A DNA stretch of 64,000 nucleotides from Nocardia beijingensis NBRC 16342 (GCF_001612785.1 NZ_BDBC01000032.1:1-64000), one strand, 5' to 3'; counted from the stretch's first letter, positions 1-8,888 are shown. Translations and numbers: made by a program. Notes: generated by a model from the sequence alone, not told the origin.

Positions 1-380
1 TCTGCGCTCTACCGGGTGAGGTCTCCGACGGTAGGGCGGCGGAGAGAGGAGGCAACAGAGTCGAACCGACCATTCCCGCGTGACTTTCGCCATGGCGGGC
101 CGGGCGGTGGTCTTCCGGGCTCACCTCGAGTACTGGCCAGCGGCGTGCTCGCGCATGCTGCCGAGCGAGGTAGGGGCTGTGCGCGGCGGTAGAGGCGGGG
201 TCTGATGTCCCGTCCGATGCATGACCTTCGTCTCTGTCGATGATCCGCCCGAAGCGCGATCCTCGAAGCTGATGGCGCCGGTCGTCGGAAGCGGTGGACG
301 GCGATATCGGAACGAATTTCCCGCCCAGGCCACCCGCACACCGCGTAAGGCAGTGAACCCGGCCCTGAAAGGAACTCGGC
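1..380. other. No gene recognised; upstream region of the stress protein gene
   Basis: Reading frames on both strands are short, rich in Arg/Pro and show no protein motif I recognise. A purine-rich stretch (GAAAGGA, about 366-372) directly before the ATG at 381 is the likely ribosome binding site of the universal stress protein. I see no convincing promoter or hairpin. The left edge is the window boundary, so the 3' end of another gene could be hidden here. Confidence 0.4.
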
Positions 381-1283
381 ATGTCCACTGAGGAGTCCTC
401 GCGCCTCGCCACACCGAACTCGTCGATCCTGGCGGCGGTGGACGGGTCCGCCAGTTCATACCAAGCGGTGGCCTGGGCGGCCGCCGAAGCGGCCTTGCAC
501 CATTGCCCGCTGCACATCATCACGTCCATGGCCATACGCACCGGTTTCGGACCTGGCATCTCGCTGGGAGAGGCCGACCTGGAGTGGATGCGCAAGGACG
601 GCGAACGCATCCTCACCGAGGCCGCACGGGTCGCGCGCACAGCCGCGCCCGGCGATGAGCCCGCGATCACCACCGAGGTGAGCTTCGAACTGGTCATTCC
701 CCTGCTCATCGAGCGCTCCGCGCAGGCACGGATGCTGGTGGTCGGTAGCCGCGGGCTCGGCGCGTTTCAGCGGGGGCTACTCGGTTCGGTGAGCACCGCG
801 ACCACTCATCACGCGCTGTGCCCGGTCGCGGTGATCCATGAAATGTCGGCGATCGACCCGGTATCGGCCCGTCAACCCGTGCTCGTCGGCGTCGACGGCA
901 CCGACAACAGCGTGCCCGCCGTCGAACTCGCCTTCGAGGAGGCATCGCGGCGGAAAGTGGAGCTGGTGGCGCTGCACGCATGGAGCGACACGAGCGGTCC
1001 GGACGTGCCGGTCCGAGCATGGGACGAAGCCCGCGAATCGGCGGAAGCGGTGCTGGCCGAGAGTCTCGCCGGCTGGAGCGAACGCTACCCGGATGTTCCC
1101 GTGCGCCGTATCGTCACCGTGGATCGCCCGGCGCGATCCCTGCTCGACGAGTCGGCGACCGCGCAATTGGTGGTAGTGGGCACGCACGGTCGAGGCGGCT
1201 TCGCGAGCACGGTGCTGGGGTCGACCAGCAATGCGCTGCTGCACTCGATCGACGTGCCGATGATCGTCGTCCGTTCGAGATGA
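381..1283 (+). CDS. Universal stress protein, two UspA domains
   Basis: The 300-residue product is a tandem UspA protein, the usual actinobacterial size. Domain 1 begins around residue 15 (ILAAVDGSASS) and closes with VVGSRGLGAFQRGLLGS. Domain 2 starts around 165 (VLVGVDGTDNS) and closes with VVGTHGRGGFASTVLGS. Both halves keep the ATP-binding signature G-x2-G-x9-G-S, so both are predicted to bind nucleotide in the cytosol. Family members support survival under hypoxia, stationary phase or oxidative stress; the exact role here is not visible. It is monocistronic and convergent with the GAF gene. The ATG is preceded by GAAAGGA. I see nothing abnormal in its composition. Confidence 0.93.
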   Translation: MSTEESSRLATPNSSILAAVDGSASSYQAVAWAAAEAALHHCPLHIITSMAIRTGFGPGISLGEADLEWMRKDGERILTEAARVARTAAPGDEPAITTEVSFELVIPLLIERSAQARMLVVGSRGLGAFQRGLLGSVSTATTHHALCPVAVIHEMSAIDPVSARQPVLVGVDGTDNSVPAVELAFEEASRRKVELVALHAWSDTSGPDVPVRAWDEARESAEAVLAESLAGWSERYPDVPVRRIVTVDRPARSLLDESATAQLVVVGTHGRGGFASTVLGSTSNALLHSIDVPMIVVRSR

Positions 1284-1291
1284 CGACCGGA

Positions 1292-1309
1292 CCGGGCATC
1301 GCCGCCCGG
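1292..1309. terminator. Possible hairpin between convergent genes
   Basis: CCGGGC (1292-1297) pairs with GCCCGG (1304-1309) around a 6-nt loop, just after the stress protein stop and before the end of the convergent GAF gene. No T-run follows, so this is only a weak candidate for a bidirectional terminator. Confidence 0.3.
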
Positions 1310-1337
1310 GGGTCGGGAGGTTGGTTCGTGGTGACGG

Positions 1338-2165
1338 TCAGCGGTTGAGGTAGGCGGCCAGGCCACCGAGTTCCTCGTTGGCGATGAACACCGAACGGAC
1401 GTTGATGATGGCCTCTTCGACGTGGGTGGTGCAGCCCCAGGCCGAGTCGCCCCACGAATCGGCGATCTTCAGCTCGGCCGGCGCGGTGCAGCCTGCGGTG
1501 CCGCCGAGCTGGCAGTGCTCAGGGTGCGGCGTGGTGGCCTGTACGGCAGCCGCGGCTCGCATCTGGGCGGCGAGCTCGGCGGCGGCAGCGGCGCGTTGCT
1601 CGGCATCCTCGCGGAACTGGCGTTCGGCGCGTACCGCCTTGATGGTGGCCAGGCGCAGCTCCAGATGCTGCGCGACCTGGTCGGCGAGATAGCCGAGCAC
1701 GGTCCTCTGCACCTCGCTCAACTCCCGGGGCACGGCGTCGATTGCGGTAACGGTGCCGAGGTGGTGCCCGTCGGCGGTGACGATCGGGGCGGCGGCGTAG
1801 AACCGCAGCCCCAGCTCACCACGTACCAACGGATGATCGAGGGTGCGCGGATCCGTGAGCGCGTCGTTGACCACGTACGGGCCCTCGGCGCAGAACGCCG
1901 AGGCGCACAGTCCCGGTTCCGTGCCGACCTGCGCGACACCATCCAGTCCCTTGGCCGCGGCGAACCAGACCCGGTCGGCGTCGACGATGCTGACCGTGGA
2001 GATCGGGGTGCCGCACACCGCTGCGGCGGTCGCCGCGATGGTGTCGAACTGGCCGTCGGTCGGAGCGTCGAGGATCTCGTAACGATGTACCGCAGCTAGC
2101 CGGGCGGGGTCGGTGAGGGCGGTTCTGTCAGCGGTGATCGACACGGTGTGGTGCTCGCTTCCCAT
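1338..2165 (-). CDS. GAF domain-containing protein
   Basis: The 275-residue protein has an N-terminal GAF domain (about residues 20-165), recognisable from its opening (RLAAVHRYEILDAPTDGQFD), the VSIVDADRVWF strand and the GTVTAIDAVPREL end. An Ala/Arg/Glu-rich coiled-coil helix follows (about 165-205), then a Cys/His-containing tail. GAF domains of this type in actinobacteria sense small molecules or redox state, usually with a histidine kinase, ANTAR or phosphatase output. No such output domain is present, so it may act as a stand-alone sensor. The tail with several Cys and His could bind a metal, which is speculation. The start ATG is the first of its frame. It is convergent with the stress protein gene. 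Confidence 0.85.
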   Translation of the reverse strand: MGSEHHTVSITADRTALTDPARLAAVHRYEILDAPTDGQFDTIAATAAAVCGTPISTVSIVDADRVWFAAAKGLDGVAQVGTEPGLCASAFCAEGPYVVNDALTDPRTLDHPLVRGELGLRFYAAAPIVTADGHHLGTVTAIDAVPRELSEVQRTVLGYLADQVAQHLELRLATIKAVRAERQFREDAEQRAAAAAELAAQMRAAAAVQATTPHPEHCQLGGTAGCTAPAELKIADSWGDSAWGCTTHVEEAIINVRSVFIANEELGGLAAYLNR

Positions 2166-2207
2166 GGGGGTGTGCAGTCCGGGATAGAGAGTACGTGGTT
2201 GCGGCGG

Positions 2208-2350
2208 TCATGCCGCATCCGCTGTGGCTGTCGTGATGCTGGCGCGGTCGAGGACTCGGTACACCGTCGAGGGCGACACCTCGAACAGCTCCGCCAGTTC
2301 GGCGATGGTGTGACGGCAACCTCATCACGTACAAGACGCGCGACTGACCT
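2208..2350 (-). pseudogene. C-terminal remnant of a serine resolvase/invertase
   Basis: On the minus strand the stretch reads HTIAELAELFEVSPSTVYRV and then a stop at 2208-2210. This is the helix-turn-helix that ends small Pin/Hin-type serine recombinases. The reading frame is broken immediately upstream, where a residual ARLVRDE-like piece lies in another frame, and there is no catalytic domain. It is therefore a decayed recombinase end, evidence of an old mobile element between the GAF and cupin genes. Confidence 0.7.
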
Positions 2351-2440
2351 TTGATGACACCCGCGTCCCAGCGTTTTCCGGCGGTCAGGCGCTTTCCTCC
2401 AGCACGGGCTTGGCTTGGGTGGCCCGGTTGGTGGTCTGGA

Positions 2441-2989
2441 CTATGTGAGCCGGACTCGGTCCGCGCCGATGGCGACGCCGACGATCGTGCATGGTTCGGT
2501 GCCGTGGTTGCGCCAGGCGTGCCGGGTCCCGTTCTGGATGACCACATCGCCTGCCCGCAATACTCGTTGCTCGCCGTTATCGAGATCCAGTGTGACCTCG
2601 CCCGAGGCGATCAGAACGTAGTCGAGGCTGTCGGTGGTGTGCATCCCGCCGGCACCGGGCTCCTGGACGGCCATCGCTCCCGGCATCTGCCGTTCGAGTT
2701 CATGCAGAGCCTTCGTCACGTCGAGGTCCGGGGGCGGGACCATTTCGCCCGGCGGGACCGTGTTGATCATGAAACGAGATCCGTCTCGGGGTGGGTACCA
2801 CGCCTCGGCGCCGCGCGGGGAACCATCGTCCGGGAACGTGGGTCGCTCGTCTCGGCCCCACAGCCGGTAGGCGGCGAAGCCGGGCATCAACTCGGTCGTG
2901 ATGGCCTCGACATGACGATCGTCGACCACCCGGGACTTACCCTCGGAATCGTGCCCGGTGACCACCCGCCGAACCGTTGGATGCTCCAT
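2441..2989 (-). CDS. Cupin-domain protein
   Basis: The 182-residue protein has one conserved beta-barrel cupin in its C-terminal half: GGMHTTDSLDYVLIASGEV (about residues 109-128) followed by GDVVIQNGTRHAWRN (about 147-161), which supplies the second histidine. The first cupin motif is MHTTDSLDY, whereas classical motif 1 is G-x5-H-x-H. The metal site thus has one His plus Asp/Tyr and may differ from a dioxygenase. Proteins of this build often sit beside small-molecule catabolic or regulatory genes. The ATG start gives a full-length product. It stands alone, flanked by the resolvase remnant and the nuclease gene. The substrate is unknown. Confidence 0.85.
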   Translation of the reverse strand: MEHPTVRRVVTGHDSEGKSRVVDDRHVEAITTELMPGFAAYRLWGRDERPTFPDDGSPRGAEAWYPPRDGSRFMINTVPPGEMVPPPDLDVTKALHELERQMPGAMAVQEPGAGGMHTTDSLDYVLIASGEVTLDLDNGEQRVLRAGDVVIQNGTRHAWRNHGTEPCTIVGVAIGADRVRLT

Positions 2990-3089
2990 CCGATCACAGC
3001 TGCCGGTCTGGAAGGCATTCTCTCTCAGACGCTGATAATTTGCAGGAGTGGTTCAAAAGGTCTACAGCTGCATGACGCATGTCTCGGGC

Positions 3090-3704
3090 TCAATCCCAGG
3101 GAGTCGGCCCGGTCTGTGATTCCCAGGCAGCGAGTGCTCTCGCCGGGACGAGCGAGATGCCGACCTTGGCCGCGTACGCGCGTGCCTGCGGGGTGAACGC
3201 ATGTGCGGTGGTCACCACGGCCGCCACGTCGGCGCCGTGGATGGTGTGCGCGGTTCCGCCGAACCGTTGCACGTCTTGGCTGCCTACGGTGCGGCCGTTG
3301 TGATAGCGCTTGGCTTGCAGCACGATTCGGCGGCCGTCCGGAGCGCGGGCGATCACGTCTGCGCCCAGATCCCCGGATCCGCCGACCACCCGGACATCGG
3401 TGCAGCCGTCGCGGCGGCACAACGCGGCCAGCGCTTCCTCGAACTCGGCGGGGCTCAGCGAGTTCTGGCGTAGGGCGGCCAGCACCCGCGCGTCATCGCG
3501 AGCACGTACCCGGCGGCGATGCCACACAGCCAGCACAGCAGCACCGACAGCGACCGCCAGCGCGCACACCCCTGCGGATGCGAGTGCCACGGTGTGCTGT
3601 TCGGCGATGTCCGCGACCTTGGGTGCAACCACCACCGCGGCGACGGCTGCCATGAACATCAACGCCGCCGCATCCGATCCGCGGCGACCACGTCGTCTTC
3701 CCAT
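3090..3704 (-). CDS. Membrane-anchored Mrr-type restriction endonuclease domain protein
   Basis: The 204-residue protein starts with two hydrophobic segments (about residues 13-30 and 40-60) and a basic loop (WHRRRVRARD), then carries an Mrr_cat nuclease fold from about residue 80. Seen directly are the core acidic residue in GSGDLGADVIA and the Q-x-K element in RIVLQAKRY, the PD-(D/E)xK variant used by Mrr enzymes, followed by VAAVVTTAHAFTPQA. Known Mrr proteins cleave methylated DNA, while actinobacterial membrane-anchored versions are poorly characterised. No methyltransferase is adjacent. I am confident of the fold, less so of the activity. Confidence 0.87.
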   Translation of the reverse strand: MGRRRGRRGSDAAALMFMAAVAAVVVAPKVADIAEQHTVALASAGVCALAVAVGAAVLAVWHRRRVRARDDARVLAALRQNSLSPAEFEEALAALCRRDGCTDVRVVGGSGDLGADVIARAPDGRRIVLQAKRYHNGRTVGSQDVQRFGGTAHTIHGADVAAVVTTAHAFTPQARAYAAKVGISLVPARALAAWESQTGPTPWD

Positions 3705-3789
3705 CCTCGTGCCCCCTTCAGCAGCCTGTCCGGCCCTTTCTCGGCCTGGCGCGAGCGCTCAGCCGATCTCGATTGTCACGGCTATCGTC

Positions 3790-4240
3790 GGATTCCGCCG
3801 CCTTTCGGGGGTCGTGAGAAGGCCCGGTCCGCCAGCGAGTCACTGTGCGGCTGCTCCCGCAACCCGGCCGCGCCGTACCAGCGGATCACCGCCCACAGCT
3901 TCAACGCCCGGAACCTACGCTCCAGCGGCACCTGCCAAAGTTGGCCGCGGTGAAGGTATAGACGACGTAGCGACCACGGCCGATACCGTTGCGTACCACC
4001 TGCCCGCCGGAGGCTCGGTGCAACGCGGCGAGCCAGTCGCGGACATGCTGTTCCAACTCGGTACACGCCGGGCTGGTCTGCCAGAGCATTCCCTGGACAC
4101 GCTCACGACCAGGCGCGACTTGGCCCGATTCCACGCTGGGCAAGGCGATTACGCCGTGGCGCTGCAGCTCGCCGCCGACCTCCCTGAGATCTGGCGACGG
4201 CTCTACATCCCAGAATCGTGGGACCATCGAGGTACGACCT
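3790..4240 (-). pseudogene. Decayed aromatic-L-amino-acid (PLP) decarboxylase
   Basis: Two pieces of a group II PLP-dependent decarboxylase lie next to each other on the minus strand in different frames. An N-terminal piece contains VQGMLWQTSPACTELE. A C-terminal piece contains WQVPLERRFRALKLWAVIRW and YGAAGLRE. The whole centre, including the PLP lysine (HKW motif), is missing, and the first 100 or so residues are unrecognisable. This is a deletion derivative with frameshifts and cannot be functional. It shows that the strain once had a DOPA/tyrosine/tryptophan decarboxylase-like gene here. Confidence 0.8.
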
Positions 4241-4389
4241 CACGCTTGGCTTCGAAGCTCGCGGTTTCGAAACGTGATGGGTCATGGCGACGACCGAGAG
4301 TTCACCTCATCGACGGAATACAGCTCGGCATCCGGCAGGAAGCGGCTGGTCGAACGCCGCTTCAAGGCTGACTCGTAGGTAAGCCCGGC

Positions 4390-5307
4390 CTATGCGGCAT
4401 CCTGTCGCCGATCGTTACCGACGGCGGCGCGGACCTCTGCTATCAGCCGTGTGATCAGGGGCTCGGGTGCCTGATCGTTCCATACGACAGCCAGGTCGAA
4501 GGGTTCGGCGTCGGTGAGCTCGACCCAGCGCAGGTCGCCGATGGGCATCGCGGCGCCGAGCGGCTGGGGCGCGATCCAGATACCGCGGTTACGGCCGACC
4601 TCGAGCAGGCAGTCTTCGACGGTGGGCACAACCGGGCCGAGCGGAGCTGAGCGGCCGTCGGGTCTCGGGTCGGCGGTCCAGAACCGTTGTGCCTGTTCGG
4701 AGGTGAGGATGTCGGGACGCACGACAGGATCCTCGGCGATGTCGGCGAGCGTCACGCTCGTGCGGTGGGCCAGAGCATGCCGCGGCGACAGCGCCACAGT
4801 TCGGGGATCTCGGCGCACCGTCGCGTGGTGCAGACCGACGTCGGCGATCGGCAACCACATGAAGGCCGCGTCGGCGCGACCGGTATGCAGTAGTTCGAGT
4901 TCGTGCTTGGGGTGTTGGGCACTGCTCAACGTCACCTGCAACCCGGGAACCATGGACTCGAGCGCATCGGCTACGGCGACGGCGAACAGCGCGGTAGCTG
5001 CTGGGCAGCAGGCCAGACGGAGAGTGCCGGTTTGAGCATCGGCGACTGCGCGCACTCGTTGAACCAGACGGCTGAGGTCGTCGACGACCGCCGCCGCGCC
5101 GAGCGCGAGTTCCTCACCGGCTGGAGTGAGGAGAACCCCCCGTGAGGTGCGCACCAACAACGCCACCCCCAGCGAACGTTCGAGCTGTTGCACATGCGTC
5201 GACACCGCTTGTTGTGTCAGGTGCAGCGCCACTCCGGCGCGTGTGATGGACCGCTCCTGCGCCACGGCCAGAAATGAACGCAGATGCCGAAGATCGAGGT
5301 CGCTCAC
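4390..5307 (-). CDS. LysR-family transcriptional regulator
   Basis: The 305-residue protein is of standard LysR length. The winged HTH is at residues 4-63 (LRHLRSFLAVAQERSITRAG, then LTQQAVSTHVQQLERSLG) and the periplasmic-binding-like effector domain follows from about 92. It is transcribed away from the SnoaL/hydrolase/NmrA genes. A perfect palindrome, CACAACGA-T-TCGTTGTG, lies 18 bp upstream of its start, in the position expected for autoregulation plus control of the divergent operon beginning at 5564. The effector is unknown. The start ATG agrees with the usual LysR N terminus. Confidence 0.93.
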   Translation of the reverse strand: MSDLDLRHLRSFLAVAQERSITRAGVALHLTQQAVSTHVQQLERSLGVALLVRTSRGVLLTPAGEELALGAAAVVDDLSRLVQRVRAVADAQTGTLRLACCPAATALFAVAVADALESMVPGLQVTLSSAQHPKHELELLHTGRADAAFMWLPIADVGLHHATVRRDPRTVALSPRHALAHRTSVTLADIAEDPVVRPDILTSEQAQRFWTADPRPDGRSAPLGPVVPTVEDCLLEVGRNRGIWIAPQPLGAAMPIGDLRWVELTDAEPFDLAVVWNDQAPEPLITRLIAEVRAAVGNDRRQDAA

Positions 5308-5324
5308 GGCATCACCCTAGCTGT

Positions 5325-5341
5325 CACAACGATTCGTTGTG
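5325..5341. promoter_or_regulatory. Palindromic LysR operator candidate
   Basis: CACAACGATTCGTTGTG is an 8-bp perfect inverted repeat around a single base in the divergent intergenic region. Its position directly ahead of the LysR start and upstream of the divergent operon is typical of the recognition site of a LysR protein. The assignment to this regulator is an inference. Confidence 0.6.
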
Positions 5342-5563
5342 CGCCGTCACAGGAGATCGCTGTTTCCTTCTCGGTGCCGGCGTCGCCAAGATCTTGGTGG
5401 GGCAGCGCTACACCTTCCAACCGGCAGCATGGGCGTCCGTCCAGTGCCCGACCTGCCCGAGACGAGTCGGAAAGAACAGGATGAGAAGTATTCGAAATGA
5501 CCATCGGCCGGTGAAGGCTGCTGCTCCGCCAACCGCAGGTGTGCGGCCGACAGGAGTCGCCCG

Positions 5564-6058
5564 ATGAGCATGATCGACGAATCCGTCGCGGCAGAGATGC
5601 GACGGCTGGCCGATCGCCAGGCCGTGATCGAGCTGTGCACGCGGATGGCCTGGCACACCGACCACCGTGAGTGGGACCTGCTCGAGACTGTGTTCGCCGA
5701 TGAGGTGCATCTGGACTACACGAGCCTCAACGGCGGAGAACCCTCGACGCTCGCACCGGAACAGATCGTCGAAGGCTGGTCACGGGTACTCGGCGGCTTC
5801 GACTCCACTCAGCACCTACTCGGCAACTCGCTGGTCGACGTCGTCGATGACACCGCGGTGTGCACTGCGCAGTTCCAGGCCACGCACCGTTTGGCCACCG
5901 GATACGGCGACTCGTTGTGGACGCTCGGCGGCACGTACCGATTCGACCTGCGACGTGTCGGCGACAACTGGCGGATCACCGGCGTGGTGATGCACGCACG
6001 CTGGGGTGACGGCAACGAAAAGCTGATGGAACGTGCCTCCAGCCGATCCACACACTGA
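5564..6058 (+). CDS. SnoaL-like (NTF2 superfamily) protein
   Basis: The 164-residue alpha+beta barrel protein belongs to the SnoaL_4 type. Seen are RQAVIELCTRMAWHTDHREW, DLLETVFADEVHLDYTS and the late strand WRITGVVMHARWGDG. Relatives act as cyclases, dehydratases or isomerases on small hydrophobic substrates, or just bind them. The conserved W-H-T-D-x-R segment places a potential acid/base pair (His, Asp) in the pocket. It is the first gene of a probable operon with the hydrolase (82 bp later) and an NmrA protein, opposite the LysR regulator. Substrate unknown. Confidence 0.87.
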   Translation: MSMIDESVAAEMRRLADRQAVIELCTRMAWHTDHREWDLLETVFADEVHLDYTSLNGGEPSTLAPEQIVEGWSRVLGGFDSTQHLLGNSLVDVVDDTAVCTAQFQATHRLATGYGDSLWTLGGTYRFDLRRVGDNWRITGVVMHARWGDGNEKLMERASSRSTH

Positions 6059-6139
6059 CCGGCAGAGGTGCAACCTCGATAGCAACCGACGTCCGCGCGC
6101 GACCGTGCGCTGCGTCCTTGTTCGCCTGAAAGGCATTTC

Positions 6140-7027
6140 TTGACGACTCGACACAAGGTCGGCTTCCCCAGCGGGGATGCCACCCTCATCGGCACATTGT
6201 TCCTCCCCGACAGCGACGACCCAGTCCCCGGAATTGTCGTGGCTGGGACCTGGACCAGCGTCAAAGAGCTCATGGCCGACCGCTACGCCGAACACCTCGC
6301 CGACCGCGGGTACGCCGCGCTGTCGTTCGACTTCGCCGGCTTCGGCGAATCCAGTGGCACGCCGCGCGAGGTGGAGAACCCGGCACGCAAGATCGACGAC
6401 ATCCACCACGCCACTACCTTCCTGGCCGCACAGCCGTCGATCGACTCCCACCGTCTGGGAGCGCTGGGAATCTGTGCTGCCGCGATGTACATGGCAGGCA
6501 ACGCCGCCCGCGACCCGCGTATCGGATCGCTCGCCCTGATCGCACCGTGGCTGCATGACGCGGCCATCTGCGAGGCCGTCTACGGTGGCGCGGAGGCGGT
6601 CGCCGAGAAGATCCAGATCGCCGAACAGGCCCGGGCGCACTTCGAGGAGACCGGCGAGATCGACTACGTCTCCGTGGTCAGCACGACCGACCCACGCGCA
6701 GCCATGCCCTACGACATCGACTTCTACCTCAACCCGGCTCGCGGCGGAATTCCCGCCTGGCCCAACCGCTTCGCTGTCCTCGCCTGGCAGGACTGGCTCA
6801 GCTTCGACTCCATCGCGTTGGCGCCCCAGATCACCCAACCCACCCTGCTCGTGCACAGCGAGGATGCCGCGATCCCCGACGGCGCCCGCCGCTTCCACGC
6901 CGGACTCGCCGGCCGCAAGGACATCCTGTGGACCCAGGGCAGCCAGTTCGACTTCTACGACCAAGACCCCCAAGTCACGCTGGCCACAGACACCGCCGCC
7001 GCACACTTCGGAAGGACCCTTCGTTGA
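6140..7027 (+). CDS. Alpha/beta hydrolase with cysteine nucleophile elbow (YcjY/DLH-like)
   Basis: The 295-residue cytosolic hydrolase starts with TTG at 6140, preceded by GAAAGG. An ATG start would lose the first beta-strands. It shows the oxyanion region GTWTSVKELMADRYAEHLA and AALSFDFAGFGES. The nucleophile elbow reads LGICAAAMY (Cys about 112) instead of G-x-S-x-G, as in dienelactone-hydrolase/YcjY-like proteins. The acid and base are probably in HSEDAAIP (about residue 238) and near the C terminus. The stop overlaps the start of the following NmrA gene (TTGA), so the two are translationally coupled. The substrate is unknown; a lactone or ester is plausible from the family. Confidence 0.87.
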   Translation: MTTRHKVGFPSGDATLIGTLFLPDSDDPVPGIVVAGTWTSVKELMADRYAEHLADRGYAALSFDFAGFGESSGTPREVENPARKIDDIHHATTFLAAQPSIDSHRLGALGICAAAMYMAGNAARDPRIGSLALIAPWLHDAAICEAVYGGAEAVAEKIQIAEQARAHFEETGEIDYVSVVSTTDPRAAMPYDIDFYLNPARGGIPAWPNRFAVLAWQDWLSFDSIALAPQITQPTLLVHSEDAAIPDGARRFHAGLAGRKDILWTQGSQFDFYDQDPQVTLATDTAAAHFGRTLR

Positions 7028-7842
7028 TTCTCGTCACAGGCGCCACCGGCAACGTCGGCGGCGAAGTCGTCCAAGCACTCCTTCGGGAACAGCAACCGGT
7101 CCGCGCGCTGGTACGCGAGCAGACGGACCTGCCGGTCGAGCAGGCCGTCGGCGATTTGAACGAGCCGACCTCGCTCGCCGCCGCCGTCGACGGTGTCGAT
7201 GCGGTGTTCCTCTTGCCCGGCTACCGCGACATGCCGGGCCTGCTCGCCACGATGCGGTCGGCAGGAGTGAAACGGGTCGTGTTGCTGTCGAGTCTGGCCA
7301 CGGTCGCCACCGCCACCCGAAACGCTGTCTCCGAGTTCATGATCCGCTCCGAAACCGCCGTCCGGGAGTCAGGTCTGGCCTGGACTTTCCTGCGTCCCAA
7401 TGCCTTCATGTCCAACGCACTGCGCTGGCTGCCCCAACTGCGGTCCGGTGACGACGTGCGAGACGGCTTCGCTGAGGTGCCCATCGCCTCCGTCGACCCC
7501 TACGACATCGCGGCCGTCGCGGTGCGGGCACTGCTCGACTCCGGACACGAGGAACGCATTCACAAGCTGAGCGGCCCGCAACGGCTTTTGCCGGCCGAGC
7601 GGCTGGCGGTTCTCGCGCAGGTGCTCGGGCGCGATCTGCGCTTCCATCCGCTCACCGACGAGCAGGCCCGTGCCGACATGAGCGCACATATGCCGGAGGA
7701 ATACGTCCACGCCTTCTTCAGCTTCTATGGTGACCGGACACTCGACGAGTCCCAGATCTATCCCACGGTCGAAGAAGTGACAGGCCGTCCCCCTCGCACC
7801 TTTCATCAATGGGCAGTGGCTCACGCAAACGACTTCCGCTGA
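7024..7842 (+). CDS. NmrA/SDR-type NAD(P)-binding protein (copy 1)
   Basis: With a TTG start at 7024 that overlaps the hydrolase stop, the protein is 272 residues and begins ILVTGATGNVGGEVV, the G-x-x-G-x-x-G Rossmann motif. The fold continues with AVGDLNEPTSLAAAVDGVDA and an NmrA-like body (GLAWTFLRPNAFMSN). The classical YxxxK of catalytic SDRs is not evident, as in NmrA-type quinone reductases or redox sensors. It closely parallels the gene at 9012 in order of motifs (IYPTVEEVTG versus VHPTVQDITG near the ends), indicating a local duplication with the AsnC regulator in between. It is the last gene of the 5564-7842 operon. Confidence 0.9.
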   Translation: MILVTGATGNVGGEVVQALLREQQPVRALVREQTDLPVEQAVGDLNEPTSLAAAVDGVDAVFLLPGYRDMPGLLATMRSAGVKRVVLLSSLATVATATRNAVSEFMIRSETAVRESGLAWTFLRPNAFMSNALRWLPQLRSGDDVRDGFAEVPIASVDPYDIAAVAVRALLDSGHEERIHKLSGPQRLLPAERLAVLAQVLGRDLRFHPLTDEQARADMSAHMPEEYVHAFFSFYGDRTLDESQIYPTVEEVTGRPPRTFHQWAVAHANDFR

Positions 7843-7874
7843 ATCTTGCCGACATGAGACTCCGCAGCGGGGTC

Positions 7875-8888
7875 TCAGGAACGATGAGTGGCTCGGACGG
7901 GTTTGGGGAGTTCGGCGGTGACACGGCCCGCGGCTTTGATCGTGGCCAGGACGGGCGTGACTTCCAGCGCCTGGATGTCGCCGACGTGGCCGAGGCGGCG
8001 GGTCAGGTAGTGGTGCAGTGCGCCCGGACCCGAGCACATCGCTTGTGCCACCAGGTTACTCGGGCCTGTGGTGGCGTGCACGAAGGCCAGTTCGGGGTGC
8101 CGGGCCAGTTCGGCGGCGACGTAGTCGAGCCGGGCTGGTGCGACCGACATCCACAGCAGTGCCTGGGTGGTGGCGCCGAAAAGGGTGTCGTCGACCTGGA
8201 CATCGAAGAAGATCTCGTCGCGTGCCCGTAGATCGGCCAGGCGGCGTGCCACGGTAGCCGCCGACCAGCCGGTGGCCGCGGCCAGCTCGGCCAGTCCCGC
8301 CCGCCCGTCGGCCTGCAGTGCCGCCAGCAGGGCATCATCCGTGCTCGACAGCCCGCGTCCGGAGACGGGTCCGTCGCAGTTGGGCGTGAGCTGTCGCCGC
8401 TGTTGTTCGTTCAGTGTTGCGACCTGTCCGTGCCAGGGGGTCGGGCCGCCCAGATAGGTGTGCAGTACGTAATGGGCCGATACCGTCGTGATGGCCGCGG
8501 TCCGGGGGATCTCCTGTAGCAGCAGTGAGTGCGCCGCGTCCGCCCCGAGCGGGGTGCGCACGATGAGCAGGATTTCCGTGCCGCCGGACAGCAGCTTGAT
8601 CCACGAGGTGTCCGGCCGGCGAGCCAAGGAGTGCGCGAGCGTACGCGCCGTCGCCGCGGTGGCACCCAGGCGTACCAACCAGCGCGTGTGGTCGTCGCGG
8701 TCGAGGTGGCTCGAGCCGATCACCCGTAAACCTGCCTCCGCGCGCAGCCGCCGGTAGCGGCGCGCCACCGTCTGGGTCGACACACCGAGCACCTCACCGA
8801 TGCGACTGAATGGTAGGCGGCCGTCGATGTGCAGAGCATGCACGATCCCACGGTCCAGCTCGTCGATGACGATCGAATCTTTCAACAT
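7875..8888 (-). CDS. AsnC/Lrp-family regulator with two Lrp units
   Basis: The chosen start (8888) gives 337 residues. An upstream in-frame ATG at 8924 lies inside the presumed operator and lacks a ribosome site, while AAGGTGGG precedes 8888. Two tandem Lrp units are visible: HTH 1 (ELDRGIVHALHIDGRLPFSR, TQTVARRYRRL) with its ligand domain, and HTH 2 (DDALLAALQADGRAGLAELA, SAATVARRLADL) with a second ligand domain. Double-Lrp proteins occur in actinobacteria and probably work as pseudo-dimers. It is divergent from the second NmrA gene and convergent with the first, so it likely controls 9012 and itself. Confidence 0.9.
   Translation of the reverse strand: MLKDSIVIDELDRGIVHALHIDGRLPFSRIGEVLGVSTQTVARRYRRLRAEAGLRVIGSSHLDRDDHTRWLVRLGATAATARTLAHSLARRPDTSWIKLLSGGTEILLIVRTPLGADAAHSLLLQEIPRTAAITTVSAHYVLHTYLGGPTPWHGQVATLNEQQRRQLTPNCDGPVSGRGLSSTDDALLAALQADGRAGLAELAAATGWSAATVARRLADLRARDEIFFDVQVDDTLFGATTQALLWMSVAPARLDYVAAELARHPELAFVHATTGPSNLVAQAMCSGPGALHHYLTRRLGHVGDIQALEVTPVLATIKAAGRVTAELPKPVRATHRS

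Noticed and set aside
5816..7006. Minus-strand frame of 396 codons
   Set aside because: Antisense shadow of the SnoaL and hydrolase genes; low-complexity composition.
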